Both the position numbers and the translations under genes were made by a program. A DNA stretch of 5,227 nt, from contig JAQIDD010000078.1 of the NCBI GenBank assembly GCA_027858215.1, forward strand, positions 1 through 5,227, read 5' to 3'. Under the pieces are notes generated by a model. That model had not been told where the DNA came from. It did no database searches and was given only the letters and a program-made list of their open reading frames with translations. Below, in pieces: positions 1 to 5,227 of the stretch. Positions within the stretch are counted from its first letter, which is position 1, and each line of letters opens with the position of its first letter. The DNA comes from Candidatus Delongbacteria bacterium. GTDB lineage: Bacteria > Bacteroidota > Bacteroidia > Bacteroidales > ML635J-15.

Positions 1-1
1 G

Positions 2-61
2 AATTATCAGGCCCTCCGCCGTCAATTGAAAAAATTCAAAGAAAAACAAAGGCAAAAGTAA
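2..61 (+). CDS. 3' end of a gene, probably ribosome hibernation promoting factor (HPF/RaiA family)
   Basis: Only the last 19 codons lie in the window, in frame 2, ending at a TAA at 59-61; the 5' part is off the left edge. The visible tail is basic and helical, containing ALRRQLKKFKEK. This resembles the end of the second long helix of short HPF/RaiA proteins, which bind the 30S subunit and help form inactive 70S or 100S ribosomes in slow growth. In Bacteroidota an hpf gene commonly lies upstream of this tRNA-tuf cluster, which supports the guess. A tail this short could belong to another basic protein, and frame 1 is also open to 81, so the identity is inference. No convincing terminator hairpin follows. 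Confidence 0.5.
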   Translation, partial: NYQALRRQLKKFKEKQRQK

Positions 62-442
62 CATTGCATAAATCGGCATAATTCTCTCTTTTTATAAATC
101 CCTTGATGGAAACAATAGAATTTTGTTATTACCTCAAATCTGCAAACCGCTTTGGGGTTTGATGCGGTAACGAATTGGGCTGCATGTGCTTAGAGCTTGT
201 CAATGCAGTGGCGAATCTGTTTTGTATAGTTCGCTGGCAAGGCAAAATAAGTCGTTCTCAATTTATTTGCAAAGTTAAAAAGGGGAGCATATTAAATGAT
301 GTTGTGAATACTTGTTATGGTTATTGTTTCTGTTGGATGAACATTTTACGTGTTAAGAAATTTACTAATCAACAGATTGTGAGTAAAATGCATCTATTTA
401 AAAACTTTTTAACGGGTGTCTGAAAAAAATAATTCAAATATT
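62..442. other. Intergenic region with no convincing gene; two modest hairpins
   Basis: About 380 A/T-rich bases lie between the upstream gene tail and the tRNA promoter. The one longer open frame (about 82 codons from a TTG at 175) has a cysteine-rich, low-complexity translation with no recognisable domain, so I do not call it. Two inverted repeats are visible. CAAACC at 143-148 pairs with GGTTTG at 156-161 around a 7-base loop. CTGCAT at 180-185 pairs with ATGCAG at 203-208, with an inner GCT/AGC (188-190 with 194-196). Neither is followed by a T run, so they do not look like simple terminators. The stretch could hold an untranslated leader or a small RNA, but nothing matches a family I know. 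Confidence 0.4.
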
Positions 443-474
443 TTTGTGAACTCCAATAATAGTATATATATTTG
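443..474 (+). promoter_or_regulatory. Bacteroidota-type housekeeping promoter for the tRNA-tuf operon
   Basis: TTTG at 443-446 is followed after exactly 20 bases by TATATTTG at 467-474. This fits the known Bacteroidota primary sigma consensus, a -33 TTTG (or TTG) spaced 19-21 bases from a -7 TAnnTTTG. Transcription would begin a few bases past 474, giving a leader of about 45 bases before tRNA-Thr(UGU) at 525. The surrounding bases are A/T-rich. I see no other match of this quality before tuf or the ribosomal protein genes, so this promoter may drive the tRNAs, tuf and perhaps genes beyond. Confidence 0.75.
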
Positions 475-490
475 CACTCCAATTTTCGGT

Positions 491-517
491 ACGTTTTTAA
501 GCGTAAACGTTCTTTTT
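491..517 (+). other. Small hairpin plus T run in the tRNA operon leader
   Basis: ACGTTT (491-496) and AAACGT (505-510) can form a 6-bp stem with an 8-base loop, followed closely by TTCTTTTT. It lies between the promoter and the first tRNA. The stem is short and has only two G-C pairs, so it is a weak terminator at best. It could be an early attenuation or antitermination element, a processing site for the tRNA precursor, or chance. Confidence 0.3.
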
Positions 518-523
518 AGCATA

Positions 524-539
524 AGCCGATGTAGCTCAG
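524..539 (+). repeat. 16-base direct repeat, copy 1 (start of tRNA-Thr UGU)
   Basis: AGCCGATGTAGCTCAG occurs here and again at 802-817, covering the acceptor 5' strand and D arm of the two threonine tRNAs. The identity probably reflects shared ThrRS recognition and common ancestry of the isoacceptors. Recombination between the copies would remove the tRNA-Tyr and tRNA-Gly genes between them. Confidence 0.8.
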
Positions 540-598
540 CTGGTCAGAGCAGCTGATTTGTAATCAGCAGGTCGGGGGTTCGAATCCGTCCATCGGCT
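525..598 (+). tRNA. tRNA-Thr (UGU)
   Basis: The gene folds as a full cloverleaf. The acceptor arms GCCGATG (525-531) and CATCGGC (591-597) pair perfectly. The anticodon stem GCTGA/TCAGC (552-556 with 564-568) encloses a 7-base loop with anticodon TGT at 559-561, and the T loop is TTCGAAT. The tRNA reads ACA/ACG-type threonine codons. The discriminator is T598, and CCA is not encoded, so the end must be added by CCA-adding enzyme. It is the first gene after the promoter, 10 bases before tRNA-Tyr, and is presumably cut from a shared precursor. It is the positional counterpart of E. coli thrU. Confidence 0.96.
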
Positions 599-608
599 CT
601 TGTGATCA

Positions 609-691
609 GGGGAGATACCAAAGTGGCCAACTGGGGCAGACTGTAAATCTGCTGGCGTATGCCTTCGTAGGTTCGAATCCTGCTCTCCCCA
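609..691 (+). tRNA. tRNA-Tyr (GUA)
   Basis: This is a class II tRNA with a long variable arm. The acceptor pairs GGGGAGA (609-615) with TCTCCCC (684-690), with discriminator A691. The anticodon stem GCAGA/TCTGC (636-640 with 648-652) has anticodon GTA at 643-645. The 14-base variable region at 653-666 forms a GGC/GCC mini-stem, and the T stem-loop is at 667-683 with loop TTCGAAT. The tRNA reads UAU and UAC. No CCA is encoded. It lies 10 bases after tRNA-Thr(UGU) and 30 before tRNA-Gly. Confidence 0.96.
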
Positions 692-721
692 CATTATGTA
701 TGGCTCTGAATAACAAAGGAT

Positions 722-794
722 GCGGGAATAGCTCAGTTGGTAGAGCACAACCCTTCCAAGGTTGGGGTCGCGAGTTCGAGCCTCGTTTCCCGCT
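722..794 (+). tRNA. tRNA-Gly (UCC)
   Basis: The acceptor pairs GCGGGAA (722-728) with TTCCCGC (787-793), with discriminator T794 as is usual for bacterial glycine tRNAs. The anticodon stem CAACC/GGTTG (748-752 with 760-764) holds anticodon TCC at 755-757. The T loop is TTCGAGC, and one G-T pair sits at the base of the T stem. It reads GGA and GGG. CCA is not encoded. Only 8 bases separate it from the next tRNA-Thr, consistent with one precursor. Confidence 0.96.
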
Positions 795-802
795 CTTTGC
801 TA

Positions 803-874
<72 letters not shown>

Positions 875-953
875 CTGATGTTGATGTTTTAGATTAGCAA
901 GTTAAATTAAAAATAAGTAAAGTGATAAAGTAATATTATAAACTTTTAAAACC

Positions 954-2141
954 ATGGCAAAAGAAAGATTTGAAAGAAACAAACCGCATGTCAATATTGG
1001 TACTCTTGGTCACGTTGACCACGGTAAAACAACATTGACCTCTGCAATTACAAAGATTCTGGCCAAAGATGGTTATGCCACAGAAGCCAGTTTTGATTCA
1101 ATTGACAATGCTCCTGAAGAAAAAGAAAGAGGGATTACGATCAATTCTGCACATGTTGAATATGAAACAGAAAGCAGGCATTATGCACATGTTGACTGTC
1201 CGGGACACGCCGACTATGTAAAAAACATGGTCACAGGTGCTGCTCAAATGGACGGTGCTATTCTTGTGGTTGCTGCTACTGATGGTCCAATGCCGCAAAC
1301 AAGAGAACATATATTGCTGGCTCGTCAGGTAAATGTGCCGAAAATTGTTACCTTCCTCAATAAATGCGATCTTGTGGATGATGAAGAACTCCTCGAGCTT
1401 GTTGATATGGAAGTACGTGAACTCCTTAGCTTCTATGAATTTGATGGCGATGAAGCTCCCGTTATTCGGGGGTCTGCTCTTGCTGCCCTTAACGGCGATG
1501 CTGATGGCGAAACTCAGGTTCGTGAACTCATGAAAGCTGTTGATGAATGGATTCCTGTTCCTCCTCGTGATAATGAAAAACCGTTCCTTATGCCTGTTGA
1601 AGATGTTTTCTCAATTACAGGACGTGGAACTGTTGCTACAGGTCGTATTGAGTCTGGTATTGTTAACACTGGAAATGAAGTGCACCTCATTGGATTGGGC
1701 GCTGAAGGTCGTAAAACCGTTGTAACCGGTGTTGAAATGTTCCGCAAAATCCTTGACAGAGGAGAAGCAGGGGACAACGTTGGCTTGTTGTTACGCGGTG
1801 TCGATAAAAAAGAAATCAAAAGAGGGATGGTTGTTGCTCAGCCTGGTTCTATTAAACCAGTTACAAAATTCAAAGCTGAAGTTTACGTATTGAAAAAAGA
1901 TGAAGGCGGACGCCATACTCCTTTCCATAATAATTACCGTCCACAATTTTACCTGCGTACCATGGATATCACAGGTGAAATTAAATTGCCCGACGGTGTT
2001 GAAATGGTAATGCCAGGTGATAACGTAACCATTGATGTTACGCTTATTTATCCTGTAGCATGTAACGTGGGGCTGCGGTTTGCTATCCGTGAAGGTGGCC
2101 GTACTGTAGGTGCTGGACAGATCATTGAAGTAGAAGATTAA
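954..2141 (+). CDS. tuf: Elongation factor Tu
   Basis: EF-Tu is the GTPase that delivers aminoacyl-tRNAs to the ribosomal A site. The 395-residue product is full length. In the GTPase domain the P-loop GHVDHGKT is at 19-26, switch I RGITIN at 59-64 (Thr62), DCPGH at 81-85 (catalytic His85), NKCD at 136-139 and SAL at 174-176. The two beta-barrel domains follow, with [19 protein letters not shown] and a C-terminal [14 protein letters not shown]. The start gives the standard [17 protein letters not shown]. It has no Shine-Dalgarno sequence; the upstream bases are A/T-rich with A at -3 to -6, as is common in this phylum. It lies downstream of four tRNAs, probably co-transcribed with them from the promoter at 443-474. 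No key residue is missing. Confidence 0.99.
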   Translation: MAKERFERNKPHVNIGTLGHVDHGKTTLTSAITKILAKDGYATEASFDSIDNAPEEKERGITINSAHVEYETESRHYAHVDCPGHADYVKNMVTGAAQMDGAILVVAATDGPMPQTREHILLARQVNVPKIVTFLNKCDLVDDEELLELVDMEVRELLSFYEFDGDEAPVIRGSALAALNGDADGETQVRELMKAVDEWIPVPPRDNEKPFLMPVEDVFSITGRGTVATGRIESGIVNTGNEVHLIGLGAEGRKTVVTGVEMFRKILDRGEAGDNVGLLLRGVDKKEIKRGMVVAQPGSIKPVTKFKAEVYVLKKDEGGRHTPFHNNYRPQFYLRTMDITGEIKLPDGVEMVMPGDNVTIDVTLIYPVACNVGLRFAIREGGRTVGAGQIIEVED

Positions 2142-2159
2142 GAAAGCATTAAAACTGGT

Positions 2160-2212
2160 AAAATGTAAATTGATTCGGCAAGCTTGCCTTGCCGGATTAA
2201 TTTGTTCATTTT
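2160..2212 (+). other. Long imperfect hairpin filling the tuf to tRNA-Trp spacer
   Basis: The core stem pairs TTGATTCGGCAAG (2170-2182) with CTTGCCGGATTAA (2188-2200): 13 bp with two G-U pairs around the 5-base loop CTTGC. It extends outward through A-T pairs (2167-2169 with 2201-2203) and one wobble. After a small bulge, AAAATG (2160-2165) pairs with CATTTT (2207-2212). The outer end touches the first base of tRNA-Trp at 2213. No uninterrupted T run follows, although TAATTTGTTCATTTT is T-rich, so it may be a partial terminator that lowers downstream transcription relative to tuf. It could equally be a double-stranded cleavage site separating tuf mRNA from the tRNA precursor. Confidence 0.65.
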
Positions 2213-2285
<73 letters not shown>

Positions 2286-2300
2286 CTAAATTAAAGTGAT

Positions 2301-2489
2301 ATGGCTTTTTCATCATACATAAAAGGAACCTACGAAGAACTGGTTCATAAAGTGTCCTGGCCTACATGGTCAGAACTACAAAATAGCGCAATAGTAGTAA
2401 TGGTTGCTTCCGTAATAATCGCACTAATTGTTTATTTGATGGATGTTTCATTTAAAAACGTGCTGGAACTCATTTACAGTATTTTTTAA
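2301..2489 (+). CDS. secE: Preprotein translocase subunit SecE
   Basis: This is the small essential subunit of the SecYEG channel in the inner membrane; it clamps around SecY. The 62-residue product is the single-span form found in most bacteria, unlike the three-span E. coli protein. An amphipathic N-terminal helix (about 5-18) leads to the family signature VSWPTWSEL at 18-26. One hydrophobic transmembrane segment follows at about 30-47 (AIVVMVASVIIALIVYLM). The start is 15 bases after tRNA-Trp with no Shine-Dalgarno sequence; it is the only start that gives the full helix. The gene is followed after 21 bases by nusG, the conserved secE-nusG pair. Confidence 0.96.
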   Translation: MAFSSYIKGTYEELVHKVSWPTWSELQNSAIVVMVASVIIALIVYLMDVSFKNVLELIYSIF

Positions 2490-2510
2490 TTCATTGATTC
2501 GGGTATTGGC

Positions 2511-3059
2511 ATGGATAATAATAGAGATAAAAAATGGTATGTAATTCGGGCAATCGGAGGAAAAGAGAAGAGAGTAAAAGAATATCTTGAATCCGAAATT
2601 GCTCGCAGGAACTTACAGGACAGAGTTTCAAGCGTTCTGATTCCGATGGAAAAATATTACCAGGTCAGAAACGGAAAAAAAATATCCAAAGAAAGAAACC
2701 ACTTCCCCGGATATGTCTTGATTGAAGCTGCTCTGGATGGTGAAATTATACATATCATTAAGAATATTACAAACGTGATCGGCTTCCTCGGAACTCAGTC
2801 CGGCGATCCCGTACCCCTGAGAGAATCGGAAGTAAATCGTATTCTTGGTAAAGTAGATGAACTTGCTGAACAAGAAGAAGAGATTAATATTCCGTTTTAT
2901 GTAAACGAATCAGTGAAAGTCATCGACGGGCCTTTTAATGGTTTTAAAGGAACCATTGATGAAGTCCACGAAGACAAGAAAAAACTGAAAGTTATGGTGA
3001 AAATTTTCGGTAGAAAAACACCATTGGAATTGAGTTTTATGCAAGTTGAAAAAGAGTAA
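2511..3059 (+). CDS. nusG: Transcription termination/antitermination factor NusG
   Basis: NusG binds the RNA polymerase clamp, affects pausing and can link polymerase to Rho or ribosomal protein S10. The 182-residue protein has the two usual domains. The NGN domain begins at WYVIRA (9-14) and carries the FPGYVLIE motif at 65-72. An acidic linker near 115-127 (including AEQEEEIN) leads to a C-terminal KOW domain at about 131-180 with [15 protein letters not shown] and FGRKTPLEL. There is no extra inserted domain, so this is the housekeeping NusG rather than a specialised paralogue such as UpxY-like or RfaH-like factors, and its place before rplK agrees. Its stop is 4 bases before the rplK start, suggesting translational coupling. 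Confidence 0.97.
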   Translation: MDNNRDKKWYVIRAIGGKEKRVKEYLESEIARRNLQDRVSSVLIPMEKYYQVRNGKKISKERNHFPGYVLIEAALDGEIIHIIKNITNVIGFLGTQSGDPVPLRESEVNRILGKVDELAEQEEEINIPFYVNESVKVIDGPFNGFKGTIDEVHEDKKKLKVMVKIFGRKTPLELSFMQVEKE

Positions 3060-3063
3060 AATT

Positions 3064-3507
3064 ATGGCTAAAAAAGTAGAGGCCCTGATCAAATTACAAA
3101 TACGTGGTGGTGCTGCAAATCCATCCCCTCCTGTCGGACCTGCACTGGGTGCCAAAGGAGTGAATATCATGGAGTTTTGTAAGCAATTTAACGCACGTAC
3201 ACAAGAACAGGCCGGAAAAGTGTTACCTGTTATTATAACAGTTTATAGAGACAAATCTTTTGATTTTGTTGTTAAAACCCCTCCGGCTGCCGTTCAATTG
3301 CTTGAAGCTAGTAAATTAAAAAAGGGCTCTCCGGAGTCAAACCGCACCAAAGTAGGTTCAGTGACATGGGATCAGATTAAAACCATTGCTGAAGATAAAA
3401 TGGTTGATCTGAACTGTTTTAACATCGAATCTGCAATGAAAATGGTAGCTGGTACGGCTCGTAGTATGGGTGTTACTGTAAAAGGGAATGCCCCGTTTGA
3501 TAATTAA
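3064..3507 (+). CDS. rplK: 50S ribosomal protein L11
   Basis: L11 binds the GTPase-associated region of 23S rRNA at the stalk base and is the target region of thiopeptides; it also senses stalled tRNA for RelA-type signalling. The 147-residue product shows the N-terminal domain with the proline-rich [10 protein letters not shown] at 20-29 and [13 protein letters not shown] at 32-44. The C-terminal rRNA-binding domain begins near 72 and includes [11 protein letters not shown] and the GTARSMGV turn close to the end. I chose the ATG at 3064, which yields the family-standard [12 protein letters not shown]. An in-frame TTG at 3046 would overlap nusG and add six residues the family lacks. It precedes rplA by 18 bases, the classic L11 operon pair. 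Confidence 0.98.
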   Translation: MAKKVEALIKLQIRGGAANPSPPVGPALGAKGVNIMEFCKQFNARTQEQAGKVLPVIITVYRDKSFDFVVKTPPAAVQLLEASKLKKGSPESNRTKVGSVTWDQIKTIAEDKMVDLNCFNIESAMKMVAGTARSMGVTVKGNAPFDN

Positions 3508-3525
3508 AATTTAGCGTGACTCGAC

Positions 3526-4218
3526 ATGGCAAAAAAGACAAAAAACAGAAAACAGGCTATCGAAAAACTCGAAGCTGGAAAAAAATATCCAATTGACGAA
3601 GCTGCTGAATTGGTTAAGGAAGTTTCTTCAACCAAATTCGATGCCTCCGTGGATATGGATTTCAGACTCGGAGTAGATCCACGGAAAGCCGACCAAATGG
3701 TCCGCGGTATTACTACCCTGCCACATGGTACCGGCAAAGAGGTGAAAGTGCTTGTGTTGTGTACACCCGACAAAGAGGAAGAGGCAAAAAATGCCGGCGC
3801 CGATTATGTTGGCCTCGATGATTACATCGAAAAAATTCAGGAGGGATGGACAGATATGGATGTAATTATTACCATGCCCCCCGTAATGGCCAAAATTGGT
3901 CGCCTTGGGCGTATCCTTGGTCCTCGTGGACTGATGCCAAATCCCAAAAGCGGGACTGTTACTATGGAAATCGGAAAAGCCGTTGAAGAAGTGAAAAAAG
4001 GTAAAATCGATTTCAAAGTGGACAAATATGGCATCATTCATACCAGAATTGGAAAAGTATCCTTCTCGCCTGAGCAAATTCGCGACAATGCAAAAGAAAT
4101 TGCTCAGACAATTGCCAAATTAAAACCGGCATCATCTAAGGGTACCTATATGAGGAGTGTACATATATCAAGTACCATGAGCCCTGGGATCCAACTCGAT
4201 CCAAAGTCTTTGGTATAA
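3526..4218 (+). CDS. rplA: 50S ribosomal protein L1
   Basis: L1 forms the mobile stalk by the ribosomal E site and helps release deacylated tRNA; in several bacteria it also represses its own mRNA. The 230-residue product is of normal length. Domain I is split between the N-terminus (to about 67) and the C-terminus (from about 160), with domain II inserted between. The family signature lies at 124-144: [17 protein letters not shown] followed by KSGT. The C-terminal [11 protein letters not shown] is also typical. The start MAKKTKNRK is the only plausible one. Gaps of 18 and 21 bases to rplK and rplJ leave no room for a separate regulatory leader on either side. Confidence 0.98.
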   Translation: MAKKTKNRKQAIEKLEAGKKYPIDEAAELVKEVSSTKFDASVDMDFRLGVDPRKADQMVRGITTLPHGTGKEVKVLVLCTPDKEEEAKNAGADYVGLDDYIEKIQEGWTDMDVIITMPPVMAKIGRLGRILGPRGLMPNPKSGTVTMEIGKAVEEVKKGKIDFKVDKYGIIHTRIGKVSFSPEQIRDNAKEIAQTIAKLKPASSKGTYMRSVHISSTMSPGIQLDPKSLV

Positions 4219-4239
4219 ATTTTTTAAGACTTTACTTCT

Positions 4240-4764
4240 ATGAAAACAAGAGAAGACAAAAACAAACAGATCGACATTCTGGCCGATGAGATCAATCGTT
4301 TCGATCATTTCTACCTTACGAATACACAGGGGTTGGATGCTGAAGAAACAACAGATCTTAGAAAACAATGTTATGAGAAAGAAGTAATGCTTACTATGGT
4401 TAAGAATACCTTGTTTAAAAGGGCACTGGACAAAGCAGATGGTGATTTTGAAGAATTGTATGATTTACTCATAAACAATACCACTGTAATGTTTTCTAAT
4501 ACAGCCAATGCTCCTGGTAAGGTTATTAAAACATTCATTAAAAACCATGATAAGCCCAGCTTGAAAGGTGCTTATGCTGCTGAAAGTTTTTATCTTGGAG
4601 AAGATCAATTGGAGGCCCTTGCCGGGCTTAAATCCAAAGAAGAACTTCTCGGAGATATTGTGCTTCTGCTGCAATCACCCGCCAAAAACGTTGTATCACA
4701 ACTCCAGAGTGCTGGTCAAACTATTGCCGGGCTTACCAAAGCACTGGCCGACAGAGAAGAGTAA
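4240..4764 (+). CDS. rplJ: 50S ribosomal protein L10
   Basis: L10 is the stalk scaffold: its N-terminal domain sits on 23S rRNA beside L11 and its C-terminal helix carries L7/L12 dimers. The 174-residue protein has the conserved VKNTL at 54-58 within the rRNA-binding fold and PSLKGAY at 106-112. A C-terminal helix (about 133-172, with LLQSPAKNVVSQLQSAGQTIAGL) matches the L7/L12-binding region. The start is 21 bases after rplA with no Shine-Dalgarno sequence. In E. coli a long structured leader before rplJ mediates L10-L7/L12 autorepression. The 21-base spacer here cannot hold such a leader, so any such control must use another site. Confidence 0.97.
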   Translation: MKTREDKNKQIDILADEINRFDHFYLTNTQGLDAEETTDLRKQCYEKEVMLTMVKNTLFKRALDKADGDFEELYDLLINNTTVMFSNTANAPGKVIKTFIKNHDKPSLKGAYAAESFYLGEDQLEALAGLKSKEELLGDIVLLLQSPAKNVVSQLQSAGQTIAGLTKALADREE

Positions 4765-4801
4765 TTTATTAATTGAATAACATCTTAAAAGTTATAGAAA
4801 A

Positions 4802-5176
4802 ATGGCAGATCTCAAAAAATTAGCTGAAGAGTTAGTAAACTTATCGGTAAAAGATGTCAACGAACTCGCTGATATCTTAAAAGAAGAACATGGTATCGAA
4901 CCTGCTGCTTCTGCTCCTGTTGTCGCAGCTCCTGCTGGTGGCGAAGGTGAAGCTGAAGCAGAACAAACTGAATTCGACGTGATTCTCAACTCAGCTGGAC
5001 AAGCAAAGTTGAAAATTATTAAACTTGTTAAAGAACTGACAGGATTGGGGCTTAAAGAAGCTAAAGCCCTGGTTGATAGTGCACCAGCTCCTGTAAAAGA
5101 GGGTGTATCTAAAGAAGATGCCGAGCAGTTTAAATCTCAGCTCGAAGAAGAAGGCGCTGAAGTGGAGCTTAAATAA
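4802..5176 (+). CDS. rplL: 50S ribosomal protein L7/L12
   Basis: L7/L12 is the multicopy stalk protein that recruits EF-Tu, EF-G and other GTPases and stimulates GTP hydrolysis. The 124-residue product has an N-terminal dimerisation domain (about 1-32) that docks on L10. A flexible hinge rich in Ala, Gly and Glu follows (about 34-56). The compact C-terminal domain begins at EFDVIL (57-62) and includes the conserved factor-binding helices [20 protein letters not shown] (69-88). The protein is acidic overall, as is typical. It follows rplJ by 37 A/T-rich bases, the largest gap in the ribosomal protein cluster. rpoB would be expected next, beyond the window. Confidence 0.98.
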   Translation: MADLKKLAEELVNLSVKDVNELADILKEEHGIEPAASAPVVAAPAGGEGEAEAEQTEFDVILNSAGQAKLKIIKLVKELTGLGLKEAKALVDSAPAPVKEGVSKEDAEQFKSQLEEEGAEVELK

Positions 5177-5199
5177 TCCCACTTTTTTACATGTTTTAT

Positions 5200-5227
5200 G
5201 TTTAAAACCAGGTTCCTGGTTTTAAAC
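5200..5227. repeat. Perfect inverted repeat downstream of rplL, ending at the window edge
   Basis: GTTTAAAACCAGG (5200-5212) and CCTGGTTTTAAAC (5215-5227) are exact reverse complements around TT. As RNA this gives a 12-bp stem with a GTTC tetraloop. The repeat begins 23 bases after the rplL stop. It could be a terminator or attenuator between rplL and rpoB, as exists in E. coli, or an RNase III type processing site. The window stops exactly at the end of the right arm, so a following T run, or a longer symmetry, cannot be seen. An assembly fold-back at a contig end is another possible origin. Confidence 0.75.

Noticed and set aside
1..81. Frame 1 open reading to a TAA at 79-81
   Set aside because: The translation (ending KVTLHKSA) looks like nothing known, while frame 2 gives an HPF-like basic helix; only one can be the real gene end.
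175..423. Open frame of 82 codons starting at TTG, upstream of the tRNA promoter
   Set aside because: It has a non-ATG start, no recognisable domain, a composition unlike the neighbouring genes, and overlaps hairpin-forming sequence. Most likely chance.
3046..3063. Upstream TTG start for rplK
   Set aside because: It would overlap the nusG stop and add MKKSKI, which the L11 family lacks. The ATG at 3064 gives the standard N-terminus.
3628..4077. Minus-strand open frame of 149 codons opposite rplA
   Set aside because: It is a shadow of the L1 reading frame; the translation has no recognisable domain and rplA is unambiguous.

Overview
The window is a conserved translation and transcription core locus, all on the + strand, from a member of the Bacteroidota (Bacteroidetes). 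Three things suggest this phylum. Upstream of the tRNAs there is a TTTG-N20-TAnnTTTG promoter of the phylum's housekeeping sigma type. The genes lack Shine-Dalgarno sequences and have A/T-rich leaders. The EF-Tu, L11 and L10 proteins have a Bacteroidota-like character, and a tRNA-Trp gene sits between tuf and secE. The sequence does not let me name a genus. None of the tRNA genes encodes its CCA end.

Layout: positions 1-61 hold the last 19 codons of a gene that resembles the C-terminus of the ribosome hibernation factor HPF. About 380 bases without a convincing gene follow, with two modest hairpins. A promoter (443-474) and a short leader hairpin come next. Four tRNA genes are then packed together: Thr(UGU), Tyr(GUA), Gly(UCC) and Thr(GGU). 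The tuf gene (EF-Tu) follows at 954-2141. The spacer after tuf is almost entirely one long imperfect hairpin that touches the 5' end of tRNA-Trp(CCA). Then come secE, nusG, rplK (L11), rplA (L1), rplJ (L10) and rplL (L7/L12), with gaps of 4-37 bases. The window ends inside or at the end of a perfect inverted repeat downstream of rplL, where rpoB would be expected next.

How the parts work together: the tRNAs are the substrates carried by EF-Tu. L11, L10 and L7/L12 build the ribosomal stalk that recruits EF-Tu and other GTPase factors, and L1 forms the opposite stalk at the E site. NusG couples RNA polymerase to the ribosome, and SecE is the small essential subunit of the protein-export channel. 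The order tRNA-Thr/Tyr/Gly/Thr-tuf-(tRNA-Trp)-secE-nusG-rplKAJL matches, apart from tRNA-Trp, the E. coli thrU-tyrU-glyT-thrT-tufB-secE-nusG-rplKAJL region, down to the anticodons.

I did not find a new biological system here. The coding content is ordinary core genome. The items most worth checking are structural: the long hairpin between tuf and tRNA-Trp, the perfect palindrome at the right edge, and the structured non-coding stretch upstream of the tRNA promoter.
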